From positions 434,001 to 498,000 of the forward strand of contig NZ_JAHVJZ010000003.1 of the NCBI RefSeq assembly GCF_019801015.1: a DNA stretch of 64,000 nucleotides, given 5' to 3'. Origin of the DNA: Marinobacter nauticus (GTDB taxonomy: Bacteria; Pseudomonadota; Gammaproteobacteria; Enterobacterales; Shewanellaceae). Positions 1 to 9,109 of this stretch are shown one piece after another. The position numbers were made by a program, and so were the translations under genes. The first letter of the stretch is position 1, and each line of letters starts with the position of its first letter. The notes beneath the pieces were generated by a model. It saw only the letters and a program-made list of their open reading frames with translations, was not told where the DNA came from and did no database searches.

Positions 1-498
1 ACCAGAAATCAGGGAAAACGGCCCTATTTGGAAGGCTGGGCATACAGGGAAAAGCCCTATTTTCCCTGACAAAAATGACAAGGCTGTCAATTAGCTTGGT
101 GGTAAAAGCGAAAGAAGGGGGAGATTTGCTGTCGGCATGGATGTAAATGCAATGAAATCAAATTCAGGGCGGCAACTTCCCCTATTTTTTACCGGAGCGA
201 AACATCGCCCCAATCACATTCTGTAATATTTTTTCAGGAATTAATTTCACATTGAGCGCCATTCATTTGCGACCGGATCACACAAAGTGGCTACAAACTC
301 AGGAAAATAGGCGACAGGGAGCAAAAATAGAGTGGCAACACCAATTAAGTCATTTTGAAAGAAAACAACACAATTGCTAGACTTCAGCTATTACGCCACA
401 CCAACCCAAGGATCGACGCCTCTTCGGCTCCCAGGGCCTTTGTGCCTATGGTTAGGGTGCGCATTGCCGTTTCAGTCTCAAATACCTGGAGTCAAACC
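1..498. other. Non-coding leader upstream of ndh
   Basis: No credible gene is seen here. The stretch is richer in A and T than the genes. It holds a perfect 9-bp inverted repeat (arms 45-53 and 60-68, 6-nt loop), and the motif CCCTATTT recurs at 22-29, 55-62 and, with an extra T-run, near 180-187. Its complement, AAATAG preceded by A residues, recurs near 303-330. These may be regulator sites for ndh, but no regulator can be named. The reading frame of ndh stays open back to 355, but that part has no ribosome site and does not read like the family. Confidence 0.5.
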
Positions 499-1788
499 AT
501 GACCAATATCGTGATCGTCGGCGGCGGTGCCGGCGGTATGGAGATTGTGACCAAGCTGGGCCGTAAGCTCGGACGCAAGGGGAAAGCCCAGATCACTCTG
601 GTGGATCAGTCTGACCACCACATCTGGAAGCCTCTGCTGCACGAACTGGCCACCGGCAGTCTGGATGAAGGGCTTAACGCTCTGGATTACCGTGTTCACG
701 CTTCCCAGAACGGCTATCGCTTTGAGCAGGGCACCCTGCACGCGCTGGATCAGGTCAATCACCAGATTGTGCTGGCCCCGATCTATGACAATAAGGGCAT
801 TGAAGTGCTGCCGGAGCGTCGTCTCGATTACGACTATCTGGTGCTTGGCGTTGGTGCCATCACCAATGACTTTGGTATCCCCGGCGTCAGCGAGCATTGC
901 GACTTCCTGGATCTGACCGAGCAGGCGATGGGTCTGCGTAAGAAGATCCTCAACCGCTTCCTGCGCTACGCCAAGAACCACGATCACAAGCACTTTGAGA
1001 TCACCATCGTTGGTGCGGGCGCCACCGGTGTTGAGATGGCGGCAGAGATGCACCACGCCGCAGATACCCTGCGTGGCTACGGTTACGAGATCAGTGAAGA
1101 CCTGCTGCGGGTTACTCTGGTGGAAGCCGCCGATCGCGTGCTGCCCCGGGTCGAGAAGCCGCGCATCTGTAATGCGGTGGCCGAAGAGTTGGAGAAGCTG
1201 GGCGTTGTGGTGAAAACCCACACCCGCATCACCGAGGTGACCGAGCGTGGCATGCAAACGGCCGACGGCGAGTTCCTGCCGTCTGACCTGATGATCTGGT
1301 CTGCTGGCGTGATGGGTCACCCCTTCCTCACCACTCTGGGTCTGGAGACCAACAACGCCAACCAGATCATGGTGAAGCCGAATTGTCAGGTGCCCAGCAA
1401 CGATCGCATCTTTGCCTTTGGCGACTGTGCGGCCTGCCCGCAGCCGGATGGCAGCTTCACGCCGCCGCGGGGCCAGACGGCCCGTCAGATGGCTCTGATG
1501 ATCGGTGACAATATTCAGCGCCTGATGGCGGATCCCAACGCCGAACTGAAAGAGTACGTCTATAAGGACCTCGGCTCCCTGGTGAACCTGTCCAAGTTCC
1601 ACACCGTGGGCAACCTGATGTCCTTTATGGGCGGCGGCATCGCGGTGGAAGGCAAAGTGGCCAGACTGGTGTACACCTCACTGTACCGTCGCCATATGAT
1701 CGCGCTGCACGGTCCGGTCAAAGGCTTGTTCCTGATGGGTCTGAATGGCCTGCAACGCCTGATGCGACCTGAGCTGAAGCTGCACTAA
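499..1788 (+). CDS. ndh: Type II NADH dehydrogenase
   Basis: Membrane-associated flavoprotein passing electrons from NADH to the quinone pool without pumping protons. The 429-residue product has the two Rossmann motifs of the family: the FAD site near the N-terminus (IVGGGAGGMEIV) and the NADH site around residue 170 (VGAGATGVEMAAEM). FGDCAACPQPDG near residue 310 is the C-terminal FAD contact. The amphipathic tail (GLFLMGLNGLQRLMRP) fits a peripheral membrane anchor. The ATG at 499 is chosen because the protein then begins directly at the FAD strand and matches the family length (about 434); the frame is open 48 codons further upstream. A hairpin terminator follows. Confidence 0.93.
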   Translation: MTNIVIVGGGAGGMEIVTKLGRKLGRKGKAQITLVDQSDHHIWKPLLHELATGSLDEGLNALDYRVHASQNGYRFEQGTLHALDQVNHQIVLAPIYDNKGIEVLPERRLDYDYLVLGVGAITNDFGIPGVSEHCDFLDLTEQAMGLRKKILNRFLRYAKNHDHKHFEITIVGAGATGVEMAAEMHHAADTLRGYGYEISEDLLRVTLVEAADRVLPRVEKPRICNAVAEELEKLGVVVKTHTRITEVTERGMQTADGEFLPSDLMIWSAGVMGHPFLTTLGLETNNANQIMVKPNCQVPSNDRIFAFGDCAACPQPDGSFTPPRGQTARQMALMIGDNIQRLMADPNAELKEYVYKDLGSLVNLSKFHTVGNLMSFMGGGIAVEGKVARLVYTSLYRRHMIALHGPVKGLFLMGLNGLQRLMRPELKLH

Positions 1789-1804
1789 GTCGCAGTCTCA
1801 CAGT

Positions 1805-1836
1805 AAAAAAAGGAAGCCAACCGGCTTCCTTTTTTG
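1805..1836. terminator. Bidirectional rho-independent terminator, ndh / ruvX
   Basis: Stem AGGAAGCC / GGCTTCCT with AACC loop (1811-1830), flanked by A7 on the left and T6 on the right, so it can end transcription from both sides. It lies between the convergent ndh and ruvX genes. Confidence 0.85.
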
Positions 1837-1850
1837 TTGTCAGTTCGGAC

Positions 1851-2264
1851 TCAGTAGAGGGACTCGAAGTAACTTTCCAGAATCAGCGCCGCCGCCAGGG
1901 CGTCCACCTGATCCTTTTTCAGGGCACGGTAGCCGCCATCTTCAAACAGCCTGGCCCGCGCATCCACCGTGGTCAGACGCTCATCCTGGGTCAGGGTCTC
2001 AATGCCGTAACGGCCAAACAGGCGGTTGGCAAACTTACGGGCCGCCCGGGTCACATGCTGATCGGTGCCGTCCATATTGAGCGGCAGGCCCACCACCAGC
2101 TTATCCGGCTGCCACTCTTTGATCAGCGCCGCGATGTCGTCCCAGTTGGGGATCCCATCCCGGGCCTTGATTCCGGTCAGTGGGCTGGCGGTTCCGGTGA
2201 CACTCTGCCCCACCGCCACGCCAATGCTCTTGGTGCCAAAATCAAACGCCATAATGGTGCTCAT
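1851..2264 (-). CDS. ruvX: RuvX/YqgF family resolvase-like nuclease
   Basis: RNase H-fold protein of the YqgF/RuvX family, known for pre-16S rRNA 5'-end processing and proposed Holliday junction cleavage. The 137-residue product opens with the first acidic strand ([16 protein letters not shown]), has the [10 protein letters not shown] strand near residue 65 and the DERLTT motif near residue 98, the three signature regions, all intact. Its ATG overlaps the stop of yqgE by 4 bp, so the two are translationally coupled. The yqgE-ruvX pair is a common gammaproteobacterial arrangement. Confidence 0.93.
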   Translation of the reverse strand: MSTIMAFDFGTKSIGVAVGQSVTGTASPLTGIKARDGIPNWDDIAALIKEWQPDKLVVGLPLNMDGTDQHVTRAARKFANRLFGRYGIETLTQDERLTTVDARARLFEDGGYRALKKDQVDALAAALILESYFESLY

Positions 2265-2824
2265 GAATGGCCCACCTCGGAAGAGATCTGCCAGATGTCG
2301 ATGCCCAGGCGACGGGTGGCTTCACTCCAGCGCTCCTCCAGCGGCACGTCAAACAACAGGTCCAGCTCGGCAGGAATGGTCAGCCAGGAGTTTTTGGCCA
2401 GCTCCTGCTCCAGCTGACCCGCATCCCACCCGGCGTAGCCTAAAGCCACCAGATACTGTTCCGGGCCAGCCTGGCTGCCCAGCGTTTTGAGGATGTCTTT
2501 GGAGGTGGTGATCATCAGATCCGATGTCAGAGGCTGGCTGGACGCCATACCGTGCAGCGGTGAATGCAGCACAAAACCGCGGTCGGGGAGGACCGGGCCA
2601 CCCACCATCACCCGGTTGCAGAGACCGGCAGGCAGAACGAAATCCGAATCCTGGATCTTCATCTGCCGCAGCAGGTCATCCAGTCCCAATTCGATAGGCT
2701 GGTTGATCACCAGACCCATCGCACCCTCTTCATCGTGTTTGCACAGGTAAGTCACCGAACGCTGGAAGAATGGGTCTTTCAGCGAAGGCATGGCGATCAG
2801 CAGGTGATTGCTTAAATTTTCCAT
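2261..2824 (-). CDS. yqgE: YqgE/AlgH family protein (UPF0301)
   Basis: 187 residues, the usual family length. N-terminal signature [19 protein letters not shown] and the following [16 protein letters not shown] are typical; later [17 protein letters not shown] is the second conserved block. The biochemical function is not established. It sits between a SUI1-family gene (2 nt away) and ruvX (4-bp overlap), which suggests one transcript read leftward. Confidence 0.92.
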   Translation of the reverse strand: MENLSNHLLIAMPSLKDPFFQRSVTYLCKHDEEGAMGLVINQPIELGLDDLLRQMKIQDSDFVLPAGLCNRVMVGGPVLPDRGFVLHSPLHGMASSQPLTSDLMITTSKDILKTLGSQAGPEQYLVALGYAGWDAGQLEQELAKNSWLTIPAELDLLFDVPLEERWSEATRRLGIDIWQISSEVGHS

Positions 2825-2826
2825 GC

Positions 2827-3156
2827 TTACCCTCCAGCCAGTTTGACCTTAAATCCCCGGCTTTCCAGCAACGTCTTCACGGCGTCGCGATTGTCTCCCT
2901 GGATCTCAATATCAAACCCTTTGACCGCACCGCCGCAGCCCAGCTTTTTCTTCAGCTCTGCGGCCAGCGTCTTCAGCGCCTTGGCGTCCATTGCGAGGCC
3001 CGTGATCACCATAGCCCCCTTCCCTTTGCGGCCCTTGCGCTCCATACGGATGCGCACAATGCCGTCGCCCTGAGGCGTCGCTTCGGCGTCGGGTTCGGCT
3101 TTAATACGGCCTTTGTCGGTACTGTAGACCAGTTGCGAGTCGCTATTGGAGATCAT
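2827..3156 (-). CDS. yciH: SUI1/eIF1-family translation factor (YciH-like)
   Basis: 109 residues with the SUI1 fold signature: a basic strand (IRMERKGRKGKGAMVITGL), the GCGGAVKG turn, then IEIQGDNRDAVKTLLESRGF. YciH-type proteins bind the 30S subunit and affect initiation fidelity; the exact bacterial role is less clear than that of eukaryotic eIF1. It probably heads the three-gene transcript with yqgE and ruvX. It diverges from the Spo0M-like gene across about 70 bp, which must carry both promoters. Confidence 0.85.
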   Translation of the reverse strand: MISNSDSQLVYSTDKGRIKAEPDAEATPQGDGIVRIRMERKGRKGKGAMVITGLAMDAKALKTLAAELKKKLGCGGAVKGFDIEIQGDNRDAVKTLLESRGFKVKLAGG

Positions 3157-3225
3157 AAAGTGCAGGATCGTTTTTAAGGGGGGTTCAGTTTACCAGAATC
3201 CCACACACTGGACACTGGGGGGATC

Positions 3226-3945
3226 ATGACCTGGATGGGACGACTGCTGTCATCAGCAGGCATTGGCGCTGCGCGTGTCGACACCTTACTCGGCAAGGAA
3301 CAGTACCAGCCGGGAGAAACCATTGACGCCAAAGTGATGCTGTACGCTGGCCGGGTGGATCAGCGCATCGACGGCATCCACTTTTCCGTTCACAGCCGTA
3401 TCGGCTCCAAGGAGCAGGCGGAAATTGCCCACTGCACCCTGGCGGAAGGATTGCTGCTGAAAGCGCACTCGGTACTGGAACTGCCGGTAAAACTGGCGTT
3501 ACCGGAGTTCACCCCGATCAGCACCGGAGCGATCGAAAGCTGGCTGCATACCGGACTGGATATTCCCAAGGCGATTGACCCCACCGACAAAGACAAAATC
3601 CACATCGTCCCCACCGAAGCTCAGCGTGCGGTACTCGATTCTCTAGAGGCACTGGGACTGACGCCCAGCGGTGTCGAAATTGAACCGCTGCCGATGCAAA
3701 GCCGGTTGGGCCTGCCCTTTCTGCAACGCTGGCATTACCGTCCCGGGCCCGACTGTTCATTGACCACGCTTGCCGCCCTGAGCCTGTCATGGCGCCCGAT
3801 GGTCACCGGGCTGGAGTTACTGTTGGATCATCAAAGCACCAGTGGCCAGGACATCAACCAGACACTGATGGTTACCGAAGGCCAGGGTGGCAAGCTGAAA
3901 GCGCAGCTTCGCAACCTCCTGAGCATCAGCGAAATCGGCGGCTGA
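3226..3945 (+). CDS. Spo0M-like arrestin-fold protein
   Basis: 239 residues resembling the SpoOM/Spo0M sporulation-control family. The N-terminal LLSSAGIGAARVDTLL and the following QYQPGETIDAKVMLYAG fit the beta-sandwich (arrestin-like) domain. In non-sporulating gammaproteobacteria the role is unknown; a cytosolic scaffold or stress role is only inference. No signal peptide or membrane segment is visible. It precedes a lipoprotein gene by about 110 bp but probably is a separate unit. Confidence 0.75.
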   Translation: MTWMGRLLSSAGIGAARVDTLLGKEQYQPGETIDAKVMLYAGRVDQRIDGIHFSVHSRIGSKEQAEIAHCTLAEGLLLKAHSVLELPVKLALPEFTPISTGAIESWLHTGLDIPKAIDPTDKDKIHIVPTEAQRAVLDSLEALGLTPSGVEIEPLPMQSRLGLPFLQRWHYRPGPDCSLTTLAALSLSWRPMVTGLELLLDHQSTSGQDINQTLMVTEGQGGKLKAQLRNLLSISEIGG

Positions 3946-4054
3946 ATTCGTTTTTTCCGTCCCCATTCAGATTCCGCTCAGCCATCCGCTGCCGGAACCT
4001 TTGGAACTGTGTTAGTGTCAGTGTTAATGACACAAAGATCGAAATGGAACGCAA

Positions 4055-4624
4055 ATGAAAAAGTTGTTTGCCCTCGTTTTAACGCTGTGGTTAACGGGCT
4101 GCGCCACCATCAGTACCGACTCTGACTTCAACCCGGAAACCGATTTCAGCCAATACAAAACCTGGAGCTGGGTTGAGCCGAGCAGCACACCGGGCAACCA
4201 GCAGTACCACGTTGATGGCCTGACCGATCAACGCATCCGCGCCGCCATCAGTCGCAAGATGCTGGAGTTGGGTTTTGCCGAAGTGCCCGCCGCAGAGGCT
4301 GACCTGCTGGTGAACTACCTGACTCAGACCGAGAAGAAGGTGAACGTCGATACCTTCTACACCAGCTACGGCTACCACCCCTATTACTACGGCCGCTACC
4401 CCTATCGCGGGGGCGCCAGTGTGCACGCCGACACCCGGGTTCGTGAATACCAGGTCGGCACTCTGCTGGTGGACTTTGTTGATGCCGACAGCCGCCAACT
4501 GGTTTGGCGCGGCACCGCTTCAGACACCGTACGGGATTACAAAACGCCGGAAGAGCGCACTGCCAAGGTCAATGAGGCCGTCGGTGCGATCATGGCCCAG
4601 TACCCACCGGGGGCGGAAAAGTAA
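4055..4624 (+). CDS. DUF4136 lipoprotein
   Basis: 189 residues. A type II signal peptide ends in a lipobox (LWLTGC, Cys16). The mature part reads as DUF4136: NPETDFSQYKTWSWVEP near the start, then ADLLVNYLTQTEKKVNV and a C-terminal LVDFVDADSRQLVWRG. A Tyr/His/Gly-rich loop sits near residue 110. Function unknown; envelope location is inferred from the lipobox. A strong terminator follows at 4643-4673. Confidence 0.85.
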   Translation: MKKLFALVLTLWLTGCATISTDSDFNPETDFSQYKTWSWVEPSSTPGNQQYHVDGLTDQRIRAAISRKMLELGFAEVPAAEADLLVNYLTQTEKKVNVDTFYTSYGYHPYYYGRYPYRGGASVHADTRVREYQVGTLLVDFVDADSRQLVWRGTASDTVRDYKTPEERTAKVNEAVGAIMAQYPPGAEK

Positions 4625-4642
4625 GCTCTCTGGAATTCAGAC

Positions 4643-4673
4643 AAAAAACGCCCGGCATTGCCGGGCGTTTTTT
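4643..4673. terminator. Bidirectional terminator, DUF4136 gene / yciA
   Basis: Near-perfect stem CGCCCGGC / GCCGGGCG with ATT loop, A6 to the left and T6 to the right. It serves the two convergent genes. Confidence 0.85.
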
Positions 4674-4676
4674 GTT

Positions 4677-5069
4677 TCAGTCTTTGGGCAGCGGCCGGGG
4701 TTTGCCTTCGCCATCAATGGCCACATAAGTGAAGACCGCTTCGGTAACGCGATAATGCTCATCGGTGCCCTTCGCGATGGGGCGCACCCACACCTCCAGG
4801 CCGATCTCCATCGAGGAGTTACCCAACCGGCGGGTCTGACCATACACGCACACTGCATCACCAACAGAAACCGGCCGGTAAAAGCTCATGCCATTCACCG
4901 CCACGGTGCAGATCCGGCCACGGCTTAATGCCTTGGCCATCAGGCCACCCGCCATGTCCATCTGCGACATGATCCAGCCGCCAAAAATGTCGCCATTGGC
5001 GTTGGTGTCTGCCGGCATCGCCAGAGTACGAAGTAACAATTCGCCTGCCGGCTTATGCTGTTCGCTCAT
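4677..5069 (-). CDS. yciA: Acyl-CoA thioester hydrolase YciA
   Basis: 130-residue hot-dog-fold thioesterase that hydrolyses acyl-CoA esters. Family marks are RTLAMPADTNANGDIFGGWI near the N-terminus, with the catalytic Asn/Asp region, and VNGMSFYRPVSVGDAVCVYG. Its start codon shares one base with the stop of the upstream ltaE gene (TGATG), so it is probably translated from the same message. Confidence 0.92.
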   Translation of the reverse strand: MSEQHKPAGELLLRTLAMPADTNANGDIFGGWIMSQMDMAGGLMAKALSRGRICTVAVNGMSFYRPVSVGDAVCVYGQTRRLGNSSMEIGLEVWVRPIAKGTDEHYRVTEAVFTYVAIDGEGKPRPLPKD

Positions 5070-6079
5070 CAGACTGCCCCCTTCTCAAAACGATTCAGGC
5101 TCTGTACCAGGGCGTCAACAGCGGCCCGGTTCAGGTCTTTATGCAGCACCATACGCGTATTATGGCCTACGGAAAGTTTGCAGCCGTCCGCCAGCAGGTG
5201 GGCATTCAGGGCAGCCAGATCTGCATGGTGGAACTGGGCAAACACCATATTGGTGGCGCATTGGCGCACCTCCACGCTGTTCAGGCCACCCAGTTGCTCC
5301 GCCAGATAGCGGGCATTGTCGTGATCTTCAGCCAGCCGCTCCACCTGCTCGGTCAGCGCCAGCTGGCCAGCGGCTGCCAGGATGCCGGCCTGACGCATAC
5401 CGCCGCCCAGCATCTTACGCCAACGTTTCGCTTTCTTGATCAGCGCCTCGTCCCCAACCAACAGCGAGCCAACCGGCGCCGCCAGCCCCTTGGAGAGACA
5501 GATGGTCAACGAATCAAAGTGCTGAGCAATCGACTCCAGTGAGGTGTTCTGAGCCACCGCCGCATTAAACACGCGGGCGCCATCCAGATGCAGCTTCAGA
5601 CCTTTCTCAAACGCAAAAGCCTGGGCCTGGGCCAGGTAAGCCATCGGCAACACTTTACCGCCGATGGTGTTTTCCAGACTGAACAGGCGGGTGCGGGCAA
5701 AGTGGATGTCATCCGGCTTAATGGCGGCGGCCACACGCTGCAGACACAGGGTGCCATCTTCTTCATTCTCGATGGGCTGCGGCTGGATGGAGCCGAGCAC
5801 CGCTGCGCCGCCCCCCTCAAACTTGTAGTTATGAGCCTGCTGTCCGCACAGGTATTCGTCACCACGCTCACAGTGAGCCATCAGAGCCAACAGGTTGGCC
5901 TGAGTGCCCGAAGCGGTAAACAGGGCCGCCTCAAAGCCGGCCATCTCGGCGGCCATCTCTTCCAGGGCATTGACGGTGGGGTCATCACCGTAAACATCAT
6001 CGCCCACCTCGGCCTGGGCCATCGCCCGGCGCATCGCCTCAGTTGGCTGGGTGACCGTATCGGAGCGGAAATCGAACAT
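5069..6079 (-). CDS. ltaE: Low-specificity L-threonine aldolase
   Basis: PLP enzyme splitting L-threonine or allo-threonine into glycine and acetaldehyde. The 336-residue product (family about 333) begins [16 protein letters not shown], contains the glycine-rich [13 protein letters not shown] and the PLP-lysine region [19 protein letters not shown]. The ATG at 6079 is preferred over the open frame back to 6127 because the family begins at the FDFRSDT strand. No strong ribosome site is visible in front of either. It is followed without gap by yciA. Confidence 0.92.
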   Translation of the reverse strand: MFDFRSDTVTQPTEAMRRAMAQAEVGDDVYGDDPTVNALEEMAAEMAGFEAALFTASGTQANLLALMAHCERGDEYLCGQQAHNYKFEGGGAAVLGSIQPQPIENEEDGTLCLQRVAAAIKPDDIHFARTRLFSLENTIGGKVLPMAYLAQAQAFAFEKGLKLHLDGARVFNAAVAQNTSLESIAQHFDSLTICLSKGLAAPVGSLLVGDEALIKKAKRWRKMLGGGMRQAGILAAAGQLALTEQVERLAEDHDNARYLAEQLGGLNSVEVRQCATNMVFAQFHHADLAALNAHLLADGCKLSVGHNTRMVLHKDLNRAAVDALVQSLNRFEKGAV

Positions 6080-6382
6080 GCTGTGCGTCACTTTGGATGA
6101 ATGAAAATCGGCCCAATAGGGTACCAAATTGGCAGCAAAGGTCTGAGAGTTGGATCACCGACGGGATTCGCATTATTTCAATTCATGCACCAAGCATTTC
6201 TTATCGCTGTATTCCCTCGAATGACCGGATAATAATGGCGACATCGAAAGGGAACGCCCTTCCGCATTGAAAAAATTTCTCTGATTGCCTGGTTCGAGTT
6301 AGCACCTTTACCTGGCCATCGGACAAACAGAGCGACGCCCACTGCCGTGGGCGTCGCTCCCAGGTCAAATTTTGGAGTGGTT
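6080..6382. other. Intergenic region with strong hairpin
   Basis: Between ltaE (leftward) and the small ORF at 6383. It contains a perfect 13-bp inverted repeat with TGCC loop (arms 6330-6342 and 6347-6359, stem GAGCGACGCCCAC). The hairpin is not followed by a clean T-run. A short AAGGG-AACG-CCCTT hairpin lies near 6249-6262, and a TAATAAT -10-like hexamer near 6228. No other gene is seen. Confidence 0.45.
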
Positions 6383-6478
6383 ATGCTGAGTACTGTGCTT
6401 GTGGTTCTGTCGCCTTTGGCCGCTGAAGGTTTTCGTCGTCACTTTAAACTGCACCCGAAAATCTCCGCGACCCTCTGA
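6383..6478 (+). CDS. Candidate 31-residue small protein
   Basis: ATG preceded by GGAG at 6-nt spacing (TTTGGAGTGGTTATG). The product has a hydrophobic N-terminal half (MLSTVLVVLSPLAAEG) and a basic tail (FRRHFKLHPK), the make-up of a tiny membrane-associated protein. It begins 23 nt after a perfect 13-bp hairpin and ends 8 nt before the convergent mscS stop. I do not recognise it, and it may be a chance ORF. Confidence 0.35.
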   Translation: MLSTVLVVLSPLAAEGFRRHFKLHPKISATL

Positions 6479-6486
6479 AAGGCCGT

Positions 6487-7317
6487 TTAGCCCTGTCGTT
6501 CCGGTAGGGCTTTTACGTGCACGTCCATCTGCGGATAGGGGATGCCAATCCCTTCGTTATCCAGCCTCAGCTTAATCTCCCGCACCAGATCAAAACGCAC
6601 GGTCCAGTAATCGGCGGTTTTCACCCAGGGACGCACCACAAAATCCACGGACGACGCCCCCAGATCCATCACTTCGATGGTCGGCTCCGGATCCTTCAAT
6701 ACCAGCTCATGCTGATTGACCACATCGCGAATCACCGCCTGGGCTTCGCGCAGATCGGCGTCATAGGAAACCCCAACCACCATATCCACGCGACGCTGGT
6801 CCTTGGCACTGTAGTTCACAATCACGCCATTCATCACCGCAGAGTTGGGCGCCACAATGCGTTTGTTGTCCGGCGTTACCAGTGTGGTGGAGAAGATGGA
6901 GATCTCTTCCACCGTACCTGCAACGCCAGCAGCTTCAACGTAATCCCCCGCCTTGCACGGACGGAACACCACCAGCAGTACACCGGAAGCGAAGTTAGAC
7001 AGTGAGCCTTGCAATGCCAGGCCAACGGCCAGACCCGCAGCACCGAGGACCGCGACCAGAGACGCCGTCTGAACGCCCAACTGCCCCAATACGGCGATGA
7101 TGGTAAAGGCGGTAATGATGGCACTGGCCATATTGGCGACGAAACCCACCACCGTCTTATCCATATCCCGCTTGGTCATCACCCGGGTCAGGCCACCGGC
7201 CACCAGCTTTGCGATCCAACGACCAATGATAAAGATGACGAGAGCGAGCAGGATGCGGGTCCCGTACACCATGATGAGGTCGGGAGCCTGATCCAGAATG
7301 CTGTCAAAAGAGCCCAT
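6487..7317 (-). CDS. mscS: Small-conductance mechanosensitive channel MscS
   Basis: 276 residues, close to E. coli MscS (286). Three N-terminal membrane segments; the third carries the pore signature VAVLGAAGLAVGLALQGSLSN near residues 88-108. The beta domain follows (FRPCKAGDYVEAAGVAGTVEEI), then LVTPDNKRIVAPNSAVM and the cytosolic vestibule. The channel opens on membrane tension and releases osmolytes. Its ATG overlaps the stop of an upstream OmpA-domain gene by one base (TAATG), so the two are co-translated. Confidence 0.95.
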   Translation of the reverse strand: MGSFDSILDQAPDLIMVYGTRILLALVIFIIGRWIAKLVAGGLTRVMTKRDMDKTVVGFVANMASAIITAFTIIAVLGQLGVQTASLVAVLGAAGLAVGLALQGSLSNFASGVLLVVFRPCKAGDYVEAAGVAGTVEEISIFSTTLVTPDNKRIVAPNSAVMNGVIVNYSAKDQRRVDMVVGVSYDADLREAQAVIRDVVNQHELVLKDPEPTIEVMDLGASSVDFVVRPWVKTADYWTVRFDLVREIKLRLDNEGIGIPYPQMDVHVKALPERQG

Positions 7318-7817
7318 TATTTTTCTCCATTGGTTAGTCGTAATCCGGTCTCAACCCAAAGTTCGACCCGACGGTTCAGGGTCAGGCCGGTCTCGGTTAC
7401 GTTATCCCGCCAGGGCAGGGTCTCCCCTATTCCCCGGCGTGCAATCCTGGCCGGATCCACACCATAACGCGCTGATAACGCATTGGAAATAGCCGCTGAG
7501 CGACGCTCACTTAAACTTTGATTGTGCGCAAGAGAACCGCGGTTGTCGGCGTGTCCGACGATCACCACTGTCCCGTCCACACCGTCCGCAACAAAACGCG
7601 CCAGCTGATCGAAGTGCTCGGGTCTCAGGCGGTCAGAATCGGTATCAAAGTAGAGCACCACCGGGCGGATGACAGACGGTGCACAGCCGTTGGCGAGGAC
7701 AGTCCGGACCGGGCTGTCAGGGCACGCGTCTTTTCCATCCGGCACACCATCCCGGTCCGCATCGGCGGCCCACAGCAACGGAGCCATCAGGGTCAGTAAG
7801 GCAAAAGAGGACTTCAC
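7317..7817 (-). CDS. OmpA-domain periplasmic protein
   Basis: 166 residues. A signal peptide (cut near LLWA-AD) is followed by a short thrombospondin-type Asp-rich repeat (DADRDGVPDGKDACPDSP) and a C-terminal OmpA-like peptidoglycan-binding domain containing LYFDTDSDRL, VGHADNRGS and NQSLSERRSAAI. No beta-barrel is present, so it is a periplasmic or lipid-free peptidoglycan binder. Overlap with mscS links it to the response to osmotic or envelope stress; that link is inference. Confidence 0.85.
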   Translation of the reverse strand: MKSSFALLTLMAPLLWAADADRDGVPDGKDACPDSPVRTVLANGCAPSVIRPVVLYFDTDSDRLRPEHFDQLARFVADGVDGTVVIVGHADNRGSLAHNQSLSERRSAAISNALSARYGVDPARIARRGIGETLPWRDNVTETGLTLNRRVELWVETGLRLTNGEK

Positions 7818-7855
7818 AACGACTTCTCCCGGTAACGAAGAAAAGATAGTCGATG

Positions 7856-8455
7856 TCAGTCAAAAAGCGTTGTTTGGACAGGGCGATGGGGGTCCATCGG
7901 CTGCACTTTTCCCTGCCAGGATGCCGTAGGAACCGCCATCTCACCATCCAGCCAGGCTCGGGCGGATGCCCCACTGAGGCAGAGCGGCATACGATGGTGG
8001 TACGCCGTCACTTCAGAGACCGCCGCGCAGGTGACGATCACCGCACCGCCCTGCGGCTGCGCTTCAGACGGTGGCCACCACAGACCGGCAAAGTGCCAGA
8101 ATGAACCGGCTCCCGGCGAAAAGCGGTACCCCACTTTGTCACGTCCTTCGACGCGCCATTCAAACCAGGCTGTGGCGGGGATCAGACACTGCCGGTGTCC
8201 CAGAGCGGGGCGAAATAAAGGACGTTCGGCGAGGGTTTCAAGGCGGGCGTTGATCACCGGACGGCTGGCCTGGGGCGTATCCACACCCCAGCGCCGTTGC
8301 TCAACCGTCAGGCCAGACGGGCCGGACAACAACAGCGATATGGACTCAGTAGGGCGAATGCGGGAGGCCGTTCGGAACGACAGTGTGCCACCGTCCATGC
8401 CCAGCTGGTCATGGCTGTCATAGTTGACAGGGTCCAGCGCAAAATGGCCGCACAT
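7856..8455 (-). CDS. yedK: SRAP/YedK-family abasic-site processing protein
   Basis: 199 residues of the HMCES/YedK (SRAP) family, which crosslinks to abasic sites in single-stranded DNA. Catalytic Cys2 directly follows the initiator Met (MCGHF). The other active-site regions are visible: VINARLETL (Asn), PATAWFEW (Glu) and YHHRMPLCL (His). The start is fixed by the need for Cys2. It stands alone and leftward; the family has been linked to the SOS response, but I see no clear LexA box. Confidence 0.92.
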   Translation of the reverse strand: MCGHFALDPVNYDSHDQLGMDGGTLSFRTASRIRPTESISLLLSGPSGLTVEQRRWGVDTPQASRPVINARLETLAERPLFRPALGHRQCLIPATAWFEWRVEGRDKVGYRFSPGAGSFWHFAGLWWPPSEAQPQGGAVIVTCAAVSEVTAYHHRMPLCLSGASARAWLDGEMAVPTASWQGKVQPMDPHRPVQTTLFD

Positions 8456-8491
8456 AGGTTTCTCCCGCTCTGCCCCTTTATGAGTGTGGCA

Positions 8492-9100
8492 CTACTGGCC
8501 AAATCGGGGAGCACCGTCCTCTAGGTACGCCTGTTCCTCCGGCGTGCTGGCCCGGCTCAACACCGCATTGCGATGGGGAAAGCGGCCAAACTGCTCAATG
8601 ATCTCCCGGTGGAGTTGTTGAAAACGCAAGGTGTCCGCCACTTTCTTCCTCGCTTCTCCCTGCAAGGCAGGAAGCATCCGCTCCAGCAGCGCTTCACCCA
8701 GGTGCTGATCGGCCAGCTCTTCGGAATGCTGCAACGGCATATAGAAAAACAGCTTATGGGAGAGTGACAACAACGCATCCATCCCCTGCTCCACGCCCTC
8801 TTTGCACAAACGCAGCGCCAGCGCATCCCAACGGAAAGCATCCGGAGCACCCCGGTAGAGATTACGGCTGAACTGGTCAATCAGGATGATCAGCGCCAGA
8901 CGGCCTTCCGGCGTCTCCTGCCAATGATCAAGCTGGCCAGCCACTGCCTGCTGATGCAGCCCTCCGAAGCGTTGGGCGATGGCGCTGTCAGTCAGTGAAC
9001 TGGCACCGAACCAAAGCTTGTCCATTGGCTCCACCGGCAAACCTTCGGCGTCCAGTCGGCCGAACCAGAACTCCAGTATCTGTTGGATCTCTCTGTCCAT
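8492..9100 (-). CDS. DUF924 family protein
   Basis: 202 residues, predicted all-helical. Marks of DUF924: ILEFWFGRLDAEGLP at the N-terminus, LALIILIDQFSRNLYRG near residue 70, and LFFYMPLQHSEELADQ. The family has unknown biochemical function and is common in proteobacteria. The gene lies 9 nt downstream of pilU on the same strand, so it may be co-transcribed, but no functional link with pili is known. Confidence 0.85.
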   Translation of the reverse strand: MDREIQQILEFWFGRLDAEGLPVEPMDKLWFGASSLTDSAIAQRFGGLHQQAVAGQLDHWQETPEGRLALIILIDQFSRNLYRGAPDAFRWDALALRLCKEGVEQGMDALLSLSHKLFFYMPLQHSEELADQHLGEALLERMLPALQGEARKKVADTLRFQQLHREIIEQFGRFPHRNAVLSRASTPEEQAYLEDGAPRFGQ

Positions 9101-9109
9101 AACTCCGCC

